Shown: in pieces, positions 15,024 to 23,206 of the stretch
Layout of the letters: every line of letters starts with the position of its first letter
How positions within the stretch are numbered: the stretch's first letter is position 1
Source of the DNA: Candidatus Cohnella colombiensis
GTDB taxonomy: Bacteria > Bacillota > Bacilli > Paenibacillales > Paenibacillaceae
NCBI GenBank assembly: GCA_029203125.1
Contig: CP119317.1
Span: 3,410,001 to 3,474,000, forward strand
Direction of reading: 5' to 3'
Length of the DNA stretch: 64,000 bases
Translations under genes and position numbers: made by a program
Notes under the pieces: model-generated
What the model was told of the DNA's origin: nothing
Seen by the model: only the letters and a program-made list of their open reading frames with translations
Databases searched by the model: none

Positions 15024-15048
15024 AGGTTGTCCAAGGGGACAACCTTTA
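15022..15048 (+). terminator. Terminator of the agr-like operon
   Basis: AAAGGTTGTCC and GGACAACCTTT form an 11-bp stem with a four-base loop immediately after the LytTR stop; the downstream sequence is T-rich but interrupted. Confidence 0.65.
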
Positions 15049-15120
15049 TGTTTATGTTTGGATGTGTGGATATTGTGTTGGCTTTGTTCACAGTGACTTC
15101 GAAAAGCGATCTATTGTTAA

Positions 15121-15355
15121 GTAATCTGTCCGCACCCAATAACGCCGGATCTGCACTTAATTACCGATACAACTGCCCACTAACAATAAATAACGCCCGA
15201 ATTGCACTTAATTTTCTAGTATCCAGCTGAAGTAAGGTATATACACACTATATAACGCCCGATATGTCCTTAATCTGTGAATTTTTCGATTTTTGAGCGA
15301 ATTAACGCCCTATATGTACTTATTTTTGAAATAACGCCATATTCGCACTTTTCAA
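15121..15355. repeat. Gene-free stretch with five degenerate TAACG...TGTCC motif copies
   Basis: No gene is seen between 15050 and 15430. Five related motifs occur on the plus strand at about 15138-15162, 15190-15213, 15251-15274, 15301-15322 and 15330-15350, each built on ATAACGCC-N7/8-TGYCCTTAAT. Spacing is 30-60 bp. The third (TATAACGCCCGATATGTCC) is the closest to the motifs at 37.4-37.6 kb and 6.6-6.7 kb. Confidence 0.7.
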
Positions 15356-15435
15356 ATCGAACAGGTAGAGTACCTGCGTAAACTTTACTAGTAGACACAG
15401 AGACACATATAAAGAAGGTTCTTAACCAACAAAAC

Positions 15436-15472
15436 AAAAAAGACCCACCCGCGTCAAAAATGACACGGAGTG
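15436..15472 (-). terminator. Terminator of prfA-prmC
   Basis: On the minus strand CAC-CCG-GTCA pairs with TGAC-CGG-GTG around five T, then GGTCTTTTTTG. It lies about 90 bp past the prmC stop. Confidence 0.65.
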
Positions 15473-15560
15473 CGCCTCTGTTCAACTATATATGCATAAT
15501 CCGATCTATCTATTTAAACACGATTCGAGTCTTCGCTAACTGCCCTTACACCACCAACCA

Positions 15561-16508
15561 CTACCGTACAGCTATCACATGGCGATCAATACCCGCATAG
15601 TCCTTGACGAAACGAATCTCGCCCCAGTTCGTGACAGAGCGGAGCAATTCAGCGACATCTTCCGCTTGTCCAGCGCCGACCTCGAATGCGACAATGCGTG
15701 GCAACGTCGCTAGCTCGCCCAACTGCTGCGCCATAATCCGATATGGGTTTAAACCATCATCGCCACCATCGAGCGCAAGATGGGGTTCGTGATCGCGAAC
15801 CTCGCGCTGAAGACCGTCGATATCCGAGGACGGAATGTATGGCGGGTTGGACACAAGCACATCTATTGCGGGGTAGTTGCTCCCCTCACCTACAAACGGT
15901 CCCAACAAGTCCCCCTGAACGAACGTAATTCGCGAGCTCACCTCGTGCACATCAGCATTATGCTTCGCTACAAGCAGAGCAGCCTCAGATAGATCCAGTG
16001 CGAACAATTGCCAGCTCGGGCGTTCAGCCGCTAACGTCACAGCAAGCGTACCGCTGCCGGTTCCGACATCGAGCACGACTGGAGAATCTGGAGACGCATT
16101 AGACCACATCTCCGTGCCACCCTTTAATGTTCTTAGTCCACCCGCACTCCCATTCCACAACCGATCCACTTCCTGTAATACCGCCTCAGCCAATAACTCC
16201 GTCTCCGGACGCGGAATAAGCACAGCTTCATTCACAGCAAAAGCTCGACCATAGAAGTATTGCTCACCCACAATATACTGCACTGGCTCGCCTTGCTTTT
16301 TCCGTTCTAAAGCCTCCTGCCACTGCGCAGACTTGTCCTCGGGCCATGGGTCATGCCAATCGCGCAACAGCGCTGTCTTGCTCATTCCGAGCACATAAAG
16401 AAGAAGAAGCTCCGCATCCGCGTCAGCTTCTTCTACACCAGCCTGTCGCAAGCTTTCGGCACCCAGACGCCATACACGCCCTAGCGTTAGCTTCTGTTGC
16501 TCCGTCAC
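15561..16508 (-). CDS. prmC: Peptide chain release factor N5-glutamine methyltransferase
   Basis: PrmC methylates the Gln of the GGQ loop in release factors, using S-adenosylmethionine. It has 315 residues: an N-terminal helical RF-binding domain (about 1-90) and a Rossmann methyltransferase domain with the SAM motif VLDVGTGSGTLAVTLA and the catalytic VSNPPYIPSSD. A variable insert of about 20 residues follows ELLAEAVLQEVDRLW. The start is GTG at 16508 with GGGAGG upstream. It follows its substrate gene prfA by 17 bp, the universal arrangement. Confidence 0.95.
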   Translation of the reverse strand: MTEQQKLTLGRVWRLGAESLRQAGVEEADADAELLLLYVLGMSKTALLRDWHDPWPEDKSAQWQEALERKKQGEPVQYIVGEQYFYGRAFAVNEAVLIPRPETELLAEAVLQEVDRLWNGSAGGLRTLKGGTEMWSNASPDSPVVLDVGTGSGTLAVTLAAERPSWQLFALDLSEAALLVAKHNADVHEVSSRITFVQGDLLGPFVGEGSNYPAIDVLVSNPPYIPSSDIDGLQREVRDHEPHLALDGGDDGLNPYRIMAQQLGELATLPRIVAFEVGAGQAEDVAELLRSVTNWGEIRFVKDYAGIDRHVIAVR

Positions 16509-16525
16509 TTCTTGCGCCTCCCTGA

Positions 16526-17599
16526 TTAACCCAGATTGTCACGCTCGAGAATTTCTGCCTGTTCAGCAAGCGTCAACGCTTGAACAATCTCCGTCATGTC
16601 GCCATTGAGTACATACTCAAGACGATGGAGCGTCAATCCAATACGGTGATCGGTTACACGACCTTGTGGAAAATTATAAGTGCGAATCCGCTCGCTTCGA
16701 TCACCCGTTCCGATCTTCTCGCGGCGTTCTCCCGAATATTTCGCTTCCTCTTCTTGACGTCTAACGTCCATAATCCGCGTCCGAAGCACTTGAAGCGCCT
16801 TGTCTTTGTTGTCATTTTGCGATTTGCCGTCTTGGCAGGTAGCGACGATTCCCGTAGGTACATGCGTTACACGCACTGCTGATTTTGTCGTATTAACTGA
16901 CTGTCCACCCGCACCACTGGAACAAAAGGTATCGACTCGAATATCTTTATCGTGAATAACGATGTCCACTTCTTCCGCTTCCGGCATCACAACAACCGTG
17001 GACGTCGACGTATGAATCCGTCCGCCTGATTCCGTCTCCGGAACACGCTGTACGCGATGTGCGCCACTTTCGTATTTCATCTTACGATACGCATCTGCAC
17101 CGCTTACAGTAAAGATAACTTCCTTAAAGCCACCAAGATCGCTCATGCTCGACTCTAACATCTCTGTCCGCCAGCCGTTGCTGTCAGCGAACTTCGCATA
17201 CATCCGATATAACTCTGCTGCGAATAAGTTCGCTTCTTCGCCACCTGCTGCGCCGCGAATTTCCACAATGACGTCCTTGCCATCATTCGGATCCTTCGGC
17301 AACAATAAGATGCGTACACGTTCTTCCAGCTCATCACGGCTAGCTTCAAGCTCCGCAATCTCCTGCTTCACCATCTCACGCATTTCATCGTCAAGCTTCT
17401 CTTCCTGCATCGCCTTCGCATCCTGTAGCTGGACAAGAACTGTTTTATATTCCTCATATGCATTATAAGCATCTATTAGCCCGGATTGCTCCTTGGCATA
17501 AGTCCGCAGACGCTCGCTATCGCTGACCACATCAGGATCGCTTAATAATTCATTTAACTTCTCATATCGATCTGCCAATACTTGCAGCCGGTCTAACAC
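16526..17599 (-). CDS. prfA: Peptide chain release factor 1
   Basis: RF1 recognises UAA and UAG and triggers peptide release on the ribosome. It has 357 residues. The GGQ catalytic motif is in SSGAGGQSVNTTKSAVRVTH. The codon-recognition region lies in the preceding domain, where HRVQRVPETESGGRIHTS is visible. The start is GTG at 17599 with GGAGG ten bases upstream. It heads prfA-prmC. In Bacillus these genes precede ywkF-spoIIR; here the agr-like operon and repeats lie in between. Confidence 0.97.
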   Translation of the reverse strand: MLDRLQVLADRYEKLNELLSDPDVVSDSERLRTYAKEQSGLIDAYNAYEEYKTVLVQLQDAKAMQEEKLDDEMREMVKQEIAELEASRDELEERVRILLLPKDPNDGKDVIVEIRGAAGGEEANLFAAELYRMYAKFADSNGWRTEMLESSMSDLGGFKEVIFTVSGADAYRKMKYESGAHRVQRVPETESGGRIHTSTSTVVVMPEAEEVDIVIHDKDIRVDTFCSSGAGGQSVNTTKSAVRVTHVPTGIVATCQDGKSQNDNKDKALQVLRTRIMDVRRQEEEAKYSGERREKIGTGDRSERIRTYNFPQGRVTDHRIGLTLHRLEYVLNGDMTEIVQALTLAEQAEILERDNLG

Positions 17600-17768
17600 T
17601 GTTCCTCAGCCTCCGTTGCCCCACCAAATTTACAAAAAAGGGCATATAGAGTTTATTATATCACACTTTTATTTCATTCGTGCAGTTGGAAATGTAAAAA
17701 GCCCCTCCCCCCAGCCCCCCGAATATTCAGTCCAGTAAAAGTGTGTAAGCACCTATTACTCCCTGCAC

Positions 17769-17801
17769 AAAAAACAGCCCCAAGACTGAGCTTGGGACTG
17801 C
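17769..17801 (-). terminator. ychF terminator
   Basis: On the minus strand CAGTCCCAAG pairs with CTTGGGGCTG around six bases (17775-17800), followed by six T, about 20 bp past the ychF stop. Confidence 0.8.
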
Positions 17802-17823
17802 CTGTATATATTTCACATGCGTA

Positions 17824-18924
17824 TTACACGTTGAATAAGAAGTGCATAACATCGCCGTCAGCAACTACATATTCTTTGCCTTCGAGACGAGTTAACCCTT
17901 TCTCCTTCGCGACCTTCATCGAGCCTGAGTTAATCAAATCATCATAGGAAACAACTTCTGCACGAATGAAGCCACGCTCGAAGTCGGTATGGATGACAGC
18001 TGCCGCTTGCGGCGCTTTTGTCCCTTTGCGAATCGTCCATGCACGCACTTCTTGTACACCCGCTGTGAAGTAGGTGTAGAGACCAAGGAGCTTATACGAC
18101 GCACGAATGAGTCGATCCAAACCAGACTCAGTTAAGCCGAGTTCTTCAAAGAATAGCTCTTTGTCTTCGCCTTCAAGCTCTGCAATTTCTGATTCAACTT
18201 TAGCACTGATATGAACTACTTCTGAGCCTTCTGCCAACGCGAACTCGCGCACTTTTTGCACAAATGGGTTACCATCCGCATTCGCCGCTTCACTCTCGCT
18301 TACATTGGCTGCATACAATACCGGCTTCATTGTAAGCAAATGAAGATCCCGAACGAGCAGCTTCTCTTCCGCTGTTAACTCCACACTGCGTGCTGGTTTC
18401 TCAGCGTGTAAAGCTTCATGAAGTCGCTCTAACACTTCAAGCTCTTGCGCGATTTTCTTATCTCCGCCCTTGAGTCCTTTGCGTGAACGATCCATCTTCT
18501 TCTCAACAGAATCGATATCCGTCAAGATCAACTCTAGATTAATGACTTCGATATCATTGATCGGGTCGATCTTGCCCGCTACGTGCGTAATATTCTCGTC
18601 TTGGAAGCAGCGTACAACGTGTACGATTGCATCCACTTCACGAATGTTCGCAAGGAACTTATTACCTAGACCTTCCCCACGACTAGCGCCCTTTACGAGA
18701 CCTGCGATATCCACGAATTCATAAGCCGTTGGCACGATTCGATTGGGATTCACGATTGTTGCTAGCTTTTGCAGCCGCTCATCTGGCACCTCGACGACAC
18801 CGACATTCGGGTCAATGGTACAAAAAGGATAGTTCGCTGATTCTGCACCTGCTTGCGTAATTGCATTGAATAACGTCGACTTCCCTACGTTTGGAAGCCC
18901 AACAATTCCACATGATAAAGCCAT
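17824..18924 (-). CDS. ychF: Obg-like ATPase YchF
   Basis: YchF is a P-loop ATPase of the Obg family tied to ribosome function and oxidative-stress control. It has 366 residues when started at the ATG at 18924 (AGGAG ten bases upstream); the frame is open ten codons further. The G1 loop reads GLPNVGKSTLFNAIT and the switch region DIAGLVKGASRGEGLGNKFL. A coiled-coil insert runs at about 130-200, and the C-terminal TGS domain ends VMHFLFNV. Length is exactly that of the family. Confidence 0.96.
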   Translation of the reverse strand: MALSCGIVGLPNVGKSTLFNAITQAGAESANYPFCTIDPNVGVVEVPDERLQKLATIVNPNRIVPTAYEFVDIAGLVKGASRGEGLGNKFLANIREVDAIVHVVRCFQDENITHVAGKIDPINDIEVINLELILTDIDSVEKKMDRSRKGLKGGDKKIAQELEVLERLHEALHAEKPARSVELTAEEKLLVRDLHLLTMKPVLYAANVSESEAANADGNPFVQKVREFALAEGSEVVHISAKVESEIAELEGEDKELFFEELGLTESGLDRLIRASYKLLGLYTYFTAGVQEVRAWTIRKGTKAPQAAAVIHTDFERGFIRAEVVSYDDLINSGSMKVAKEKGLTRLEGKEYVVADGDVMHFLFNV

Positions 18925-19160
18925 TAAGTTAACACTCCTGACTCTTGCGACCATAGGCAGCGAAACATCGCAACTCAGTCGTCAAGCTGTTCAATTCTCA
19001 CGCCATTATACAAGAACTAAGCCCTAACGTCCACAGATGTACTGTCCAACTCGATGAGGACACTTGAGCAATGAGCACAATCTCGATCCAAAAGCAGAAT
19101 AATACAGTAGCTAACACGAGAAACTACCTCTATATACAACAACTTAGGAGGACAAACACA

Positions 19161-19304
19161 TTGGAAAACAACAAACATCGTGGCAACTACAAAGGAACTA
19201 CAGAGATGAAAGTACTTAATCAAGATATGGCCTTCGTAAATGACACTTTAGAGCAAACGAAATCCGTCACTCCAACGCCAACCCCAAAGAAGAAAACAGA
19301 TTGA
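19161..19304 (+). CDS. Small hypothetical protein (47 aa)
   Basis: The family is not recognised. AGGAGG lies about nine bases before a TTG at 19161. The product is hydrophilic, with no membrane segment or signal, and ends in a Thr-Pro repeat followed by lysines (TPTPTPKKKTD). A hairpin with a T run (19321-19347) follows closely, which supports a short independent transcript. The frame is open further upstream to 19071 without a ribosome binding site. It could be a small regulatory or spore-related protein. Confidence 0.5.
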   Translation: MENNKHRGNYKGTTEMKVLNQDMAFVNDTLEQTKSVTPTPTPKKKTD

Positions 19305-19320
19305 TTTTCACTCAAAGAGG

Positions 19321-19347
19321 TTGAATTTTTTGGCAATTCAATTTTTT
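19321..19347 (+). terminator. Terminator of the 47-aa gene
   Basis: TTGAATT and AATTCAA form a seven-bp stem around TTTTGGC-type loop sequence and are followed by six T. Confidence 0.65.
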
Positions 19348-19407
19348 GCGGAACATCTTGCACTTTCTTGCGTTTAACTAGTTACTAAACGTAAGGAGGA
19401 ATCTAAC

Positions 19408-20094
19408 ATGCACAGGGTGTACCCGCTAATTATTGCGGCTCTTCTCGCGCTCTTGTTGGCCGGCTGTGGTTCTTCCAATAACAGTATGTCTACCGCAGCC
19501 CCCCAATTATCACCAAGTCCATCTGAGCAACCCTCAGAGTCGACACCCAATAATAGCGCAACATCATCTAATGGTTCAGAAGAGCTTGACGATACAAGTA
19601 CCGCTTTGAAAAATGCAGCAGAAGCTGTAATTGAGTTGCTACGTGAAAGAGACTTAGAATCTTTAACTCCATGGATCGACTCCAAGAAAGGTTTGCGATT
19701 CTCTCCCTATACGTATATCCATGCGGATAGCGATTTAGTGTTCAAGCCGGCTGAGCTTCCGACCTTCAAGGACACGAGCAAATTGCTGTGGGGAACTGCC
19801 GACGGAAGTGGTGATCCTATTGAGCTCTCGTTCCGCGACTATTATGAACGGTATGTTTACAACCAAGACTTCGCAGTTGCACCTCATGTGAGCGTGAACG
19901 AGACATTGGCTAAAGGAAGCATGCTCTTCAACTTGAAAGAGGTTTACCCAGATGCTTCTTATGTTGAATTTTACTTCCCAGGCTTCGACAAAGCTTCTGA
20001 AGGACTTGATTGGCAAAGCCTAATGCTCGTATTCGAGCCCTCTAATGAAGAGTGGAAGCTCGTCGCGATCGTTCATGGTCAATGGACAGTATAA
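19408..20094 (+). CDS. Predicted lipoprotein of unknown function
   Basis: It has 228 residues with an N-terminal signal and lipobox (LALLLAGC, Cys at about 20), so it is anchored on the outer face of the membrane. A Ser/Pro/Thr-rich linker (about 22-60) leads to a globular domain of about 165 residues with many aromatic residues (RFSPYTYIHADSD, FRDYYERYVYNQDFA). It ends with EEWKLVAIVHGQWTV, a pattern seen in Firmicute lipoproteins with an SnoaL/NTF2-like fold (inference). AAGGAGG precedes the ATG. It is a single gene ending at a strong terminator. Function is unknown. Confidence 0.8.
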   Translation: MHRVYPLIIAALLALLLAGCGSSNNSMSTAAPQLSPSPSEQPSESTPNNSATSSNGSEELDDTSTALKNAAEAVIELLRERDLESLTPWIDSKKGLRFSPYTYIHADSDLVFKPAELPTFKDTSKLLWGTADGSGDPIELSFRDYYERYVYNQDFAVAPHVSVNETLAKGSMLFNLKEVYPDASYVEFYFPGFDKASEGLDWQSLMLVFEPSNEEWKLVAIVHGQWTV

Positions 20095-20114
20095 ACTCTT
20101 AGGCAAATCAATGG

Positions 20115-20155
20115 AAAATGGGTGGTACAGGAAATATACCTGTACCACCCATTTT
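20115..20155. terminator. Bidirectional terminator between lipoprotein and AraC genes
   Basis: AAAATGGGTGGTACAG and CTGTACCACCCATTTT form a 16-bp perfect stem with A and T tracts on both sides; it serves the two convergent genes. Confidence 0.9.
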
Positions 20156-20170
20156 GTATGATGAGAGCTT

Positions 20171-20989
20171 TCATGCCTTACGCATACCGCCCCACGATAA
20201 GTGACGAATTTCGGTTGCTGTGCGACCAGTGGTCTTCTTAATCAGTCTGGCAAAGTGATGGGACGTCTTAAAGCCGCAACGATGAGCAATCTCCAAGATC
20301 GTTAAACCCGTACTGGTGAGTAGCTCAATAGATCGATCTACCCGGTAATTCCACAGGTATTGAATCGGAGGCACGCCGACATCTTGCTTAAACAAACGAA
20401 GCAAATGCTCCGAGGATAAGCCAACATACGCTGCCAGATCACTTAATGAAATATCCTCGGCATAATGCTCACGAATCCACGATAATGCTTTGTATATCGC
20501 AGGGTGCTTTTCCCTCTGAAGATGCGCCCTTTTTGATTCACTAGGATAGAGATGGAGTGCAGTGAGCCCTAGGCTACGAATCGCTGGATCGTCGTGGTGG
20601 GCATCGTGTTGCTGAGCGATTAGCATGAGATCGGTCAGTCGGTTGATTTCCTCCGTTAGGGGGATGCATTCTGGCAATTGGTATAGTGTGTGCCGTGTTT
20701 CATCAGAAAGACACGATACGTGGACAGCAATCCAGCGATGCCAAGTCTCCTCTTTTTTCGAAAATTGGAAACTTTCTTCGTGCCCAGGCTTCAGAAGCAA
20801 CAGATGACCTGGTGAGACATGGATGAATCTTCCGTCTATCGTGACATCAATTTCACCTGTATACAGCATAACCAGTTGAATATCCTGCTGAACCCTCGGG
20901 CCAAAGCGACCGCCAGGAGGATAGACGATGGACCCCGCCGACGCATGCACTACTGTATCGAAAGCGATATCTATTTGAGAATGTGTCAT
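20171..20989 (-). CDS. AraC-family transcriptional regulator
   Basis: It has 272 residues. The N-terminal half (about 10-130) is a cupin-like sensor (VQQDIQLVMLYTGEIDVTIDG, HVSPGHLLLLKPG). The C-terminal half (about 165-268) carries two helix-turn-helix motifs: DISLSDLAAYVGLSSEHLLRLFK and then LTILEIAHRCGFKTSHHFARLIK. The gene is divergent from the dioxygenase gene at 21135, with 145 bp between them, so it probably controls that gene in response to a small sugar-like or related metabolite. Ligand unknown. Confidence 0.9.
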   Translation of the reverse strand: MTHSQIDIAFDTVVHASAGSIVYPPGGRFGPRVQQDIQLVMLYTGEIDVTIDGRFIHVSPGHLLLLKPGHEESFQFSKKEETWHRWIAVHVSCLSDETRHTLYQLPECIPLTEEINRLTDLMLIAQQHDAHHDDPAIRSLGLTALHLYPSESKRAHLQREKHPAIYKALSWIREHYAEDISLSDLAAYVGLSSEHLLRLFKQDVGVPPIQYLWNYRVDRSIELLTSTGLTILEIAHRCGFKTSHHFARLIKKTTGRTATEIRHLSWGGMRKA

Positions 20990-21134
20990 AGGTCCCCCTC
21001 CTTACAGCATTGTATCGCTAGCTAAGAGGAATATCAATTACAGACACAAATATGCGTATTTCAGCTATTGTAGGTGATGCGTCTTCAGCTTATTGTTGTT
21101 GTAATGATGAACACCATTTTAAGGGGGATGTCGT

Positions 21135-21878
21135 GTGAAAGCTACCTTTTCCAAGCCACTTACACCGCTTTCGGAGGAACAGATCTCCTTTTTCAAAGAG
21201 CAAGGATACTTTCTATTCAAAAAAGGGATGAGCAACGATTTGATAGATGCCTTTAATGGACACATCTATGATATTCGTAACCAGGAGCCCATGCCGGAGT
21301 GGGCTGCTTGTGAGGAACGTAAGAAATATTCGCTCCGCTTGTTCAATCCACATAAGCATGATAGCTTTTCACGCCAGCTCATGAAGCATGCGATCGTTCG
21401 GGGAGCTCTCGCCCAACTCATGGGTCAAGAAGCAGTTTGCGTACAAAGCATGTACTTCTACAAGGAACCAGGAGCTCCGGGCCAAGCATCTCATCAAGAT
21501 TACTATTACATTAAGAACGATCCGATGACAATGATCGCTGCGTGGACAGCTATGGAAGAGTTGATCGATGTCGAGAATGGCTGCCTTTGGGTGATGCCAG
21601 GCACTCATAAGCTGGGACTCTTACCTCATGGCGCGGTTAAAAATGTCGAGGAGCACGAATCGTGGACAGAAGAAACAGAAGGGGTGGACACGAGCAAGCA
21701 AATTCCAGTCATCATGGAAAAAGGCGATATCCTGTTCTTTAGCGAGCTGCTCATTCACTCTTCGACCAAAAATAGAAGTACCGACCGTTGGCGTCGCTCA
21801 TATGTGTGTCACTATATCCGCGAGGATTCCAACGTCCTGCATAGAGAGGATCTTCGCCAGAAATATCCGTTGTTTTAA
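21135..21878 (+). CDS. Phytanoyl-CoA dioxygenase-family Fe(II)/2-oxoglutarate oxygenase
   Basis: It has 247 residues of the PhyH double-stranded beta-helix fold. The iron ligands are H-x-D in QASHQDYYYIK, and a distal His probably in LLIHSSTKNRSTDRWRRSY, where the following Arg would bind 2-oxoglutarate. The start is GTG at 21135 after AAGGGGG. The substrate cannot be deduced; bacterial members hydroxylate small metabolites. The divergent AraC regulator suggests inducible carbon-compound use. It is followed by a strong terminator. Confidence 0.85.
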   Translation: MKATFSKPLTPLSEEQISFFKEQGYFLFKKGMSNDLIDAFNGHIYDIRNQEPMPEWAACEERKKYSLRLFNPHKHDSFSRQLMKHAIVRGALAQLMGQEAVCVQSMYFYKEPGAPGQASHQDYYYIKNDPMTMIAAWTAMEELIDVENGCLWVMPGTHKLGLLPHGAVKNVEEHESWTEETEGVDTSKQIPVIMEKGDILFFSELLIHSSTKNRSTDRWRRSYVCHYIREDSNVLHREDLRQKYPLF

Positions 21879-21907
21879 AAGGTAGCCGATCTTTCGAGCT
21901 TACAAAG

Positions 21908-21970
21908 AAATCGCTTCTTGGGGGGGGGGATGAGTGTGACTACATCCCTTTTCCAAGAAGCGATTTTTTA
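21908..21970 (+). terminator. Terminator after the dioxygenase, with a G10 run in the loop
   Basis: AAATCGCTTCTTGG and CCAAGAAGCGATTT form a 14-bp stem with T6 after it. The apical part holds ten consecutive G (21920-21929). Confidence 0.9.
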
Positions 21971-22009
21971 AGCTATATAAGTTGTTCTAATCGTTTCCCA
22001 CCTCAACCT

Positions 22010-22299
22010 GTACGACCGCTTTACAACCGCCAAACTATCTACACCGCATGATGCAACACCGCGAGACGGTCTTACAACCGCCACACTATCTCACATTTAT
22101 GCATCGGACAAGAAATCCGTTAATAGGCAGACATAGTGCCAAAATGAAAAATGAGCGGTCACCAGATTCGTTAATTGAGGAGAATGGGGCTAAAATCAAC
22201 GGGCAAGAGGGCAATAACGGAATGTGTGTCCGGAAAAACTGAAAATTACATCCAAAACCGAAAATAACGGAACGTACGTCCGCTCCGTCTCTGAATGCA
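22010..22299 (-). repeat. Gene-free stretch: dispersed element copy B
   Basis: Read on the minus strand from 22299 it follows copy A (6514 onward): TGCATTCAGAGACGGAGCGG, then CGGTTTTGGATGT, TTTTCAGTTTTTCCGGACA, CCGTTGATT and AACGGAT-TTGTCCG. It ends in two degenerate units of the hairpin repeat (GTAAGACCGTCTCGCGGTGTTGC near 22070). No gene is seen from 21970 to 22300. Confidence 0.8.
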
Positions 22300-22304
22300 A
22301 AAAA

Positions 22305-22344
22305 AGAACGCCGCTCCGACTCAAAGTCGGTTAACGACGTTCTT
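22305..22344 (-). terminator. trxA terminator
   Basis: On the minus strand GAACGTCG-TT-ACCGACTTTGAGTCGG-GC-GGCGTTC folds into a long hairpin followed by seven T, about 30 bp past the trxA stop. Confidence 0.85.
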
Positions 22345-22374
22345 CACCTCAACGATCTCGTTCATGCAGCTCGC

Positions 22375-22686
22375 TTATACAAGCCCTTGAATCTTAGCTT
22401 GAAGAGCTGCTTTGGATTGCAAACCAACAAGCTTATCAACTGGCTGACCATCCTTGAATAGAATCAAGGTTGGGATACTCATTACTCCGAATTGGCTTGC
22501 CAATTCAGGCTCTTCGTCCACGTTAACTTTGCCGATGTTTGCTTTACCTTGCAACTCAGAAGATAGCTCTTCTACAATTGGAAGCTGCATCTTACAAGGC
22601 CCACACCAAGGTGCCCAGAAATCCAAGAGGGATACCCCTTGAGCTACCGTATTGTTGAAATTATCTTTTGTGACTGAAATCGCCAT
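22375..22686 (-). CDS. trxA: Thioredoxin
   Basis: A small cytoplasmic dithiol carrier that reduces disulfides in ribonucleotide reductase, methionine sulfoxide reductase and other partners. It has 103 residues, the typical length. The active site is FWAPWCGPCKM with Cys28 and Cys31, the cis-Pro is in MSIPTLILF, and the buried Asp is in LLDFWAPW. GGAGAG precedes the ATG. It lies about 55 bp downstream of an Rrf2-type regulator on the same strand, suggesting redox-controlled coexpression. A second thioredoxin gene elsewhere in the genome is likely. Confidence 0.95.
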   Translation of the reverse strand: MAISVTKDNFNNTVAQGVSLLDFWAPWCGPCKMQLPIVEELSSELQGKANIGKVNVDEEPELASQFGVMSIPTLILFKDGQPVDKLVGLQSKAALQAKIQGLV

Positions 22687-22743
22687 GATCCATCTCTCCT
22701 TCGTATTATGTCAATGTCAATTAAAGCCTACTGTCATCCCACT

Positions 22744-23193
22744 CTACTTACTTACAACTTGTGCTTTCGCCATGGTCGCAATGTTCGTGAGCATGCCGCC
22801 AATCGTAATCGTCTCGAAGTACAATTCAAGCTGTCGATCCGCCTCGCAAAATACAGCATTCATAATGTCTCCCATATTGGACCCCACCATGCAATCCATG
22901 TCCGAGTTGCCACTACACCAGCCTGGTGCAAGCGAGCCTGATGCCAGCGTTCGATAGACGTCCGCTAAAGTAATTTCACCCGGCAGAGCAATTAGCTTAT
23001 ATCCGCCTCCAGAGCCTTCACGTGTTTCCACGTAGCCACCTTTGCGTAGACAACTCATCACTTTACGAATACGCGCAGCATTCGTACACACATTCGATGC
23101 GATCTCTTCGCTTGATGCCATCCCTTCAGGACGATGCGCTAAAAGTACGAGGCTATGCACTGCGATAACAAATTCACTATTGATGCGACTCAC
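22744..23193 (-). CDS. Rrf2-family transcriptional regulator with cysteine cluster
   Basis: About 149 residues. The winged helix is seen in RMASSEEIASNVCTNAARIRK and the wing in ETREGSGGGYKL. Three cysteines in WCSGNSDMDCM and VFCEAD (C-x7-C, then a third about 16 later) sit where IscR/NsrR/YwnA-type proteins sense redox or hold an Fe-S cluster. The open frame runs to a TTG at 23241, but that TTG is the -35 of the promoter, so the true start is downstream: GTG at 23193 (MSRINSEF), although the AGGAGG lies directly against it. Autoregulation is likely, with trxA next in line. Confidence 0.85.
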   Translation of the reverse strand: MSRINSEFVIAVHSLVLLAHRPEGMASSEEIASNVCTNAARIRKVMSCLRKGGYVETREGSGGGYKLIALPGEITLADVYRTLASGSLAPGWCSGNSDMDCMVGSNMGDIMNAVFCEADRQLELYFETITIGGMLTNIATMAKAQVVSK

Positions 23194-23206
23194 CTCCTCG
23201 GTGATT

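Noticed and set aside
15121..15355. CRISPR-like or LytTR-site array
   Set aside because: The motif is degenerate with uneven 30-60 bp spacing and recurs in unrelated intergenic regions; no evidence for CRISPR, and LytTR binding is untested.
17700..17725. C-rich tract before the prfA gene region
   Set aside because: It is short intergenic low-complexity sequence with no pairing partner or motif; nothing to annotate.
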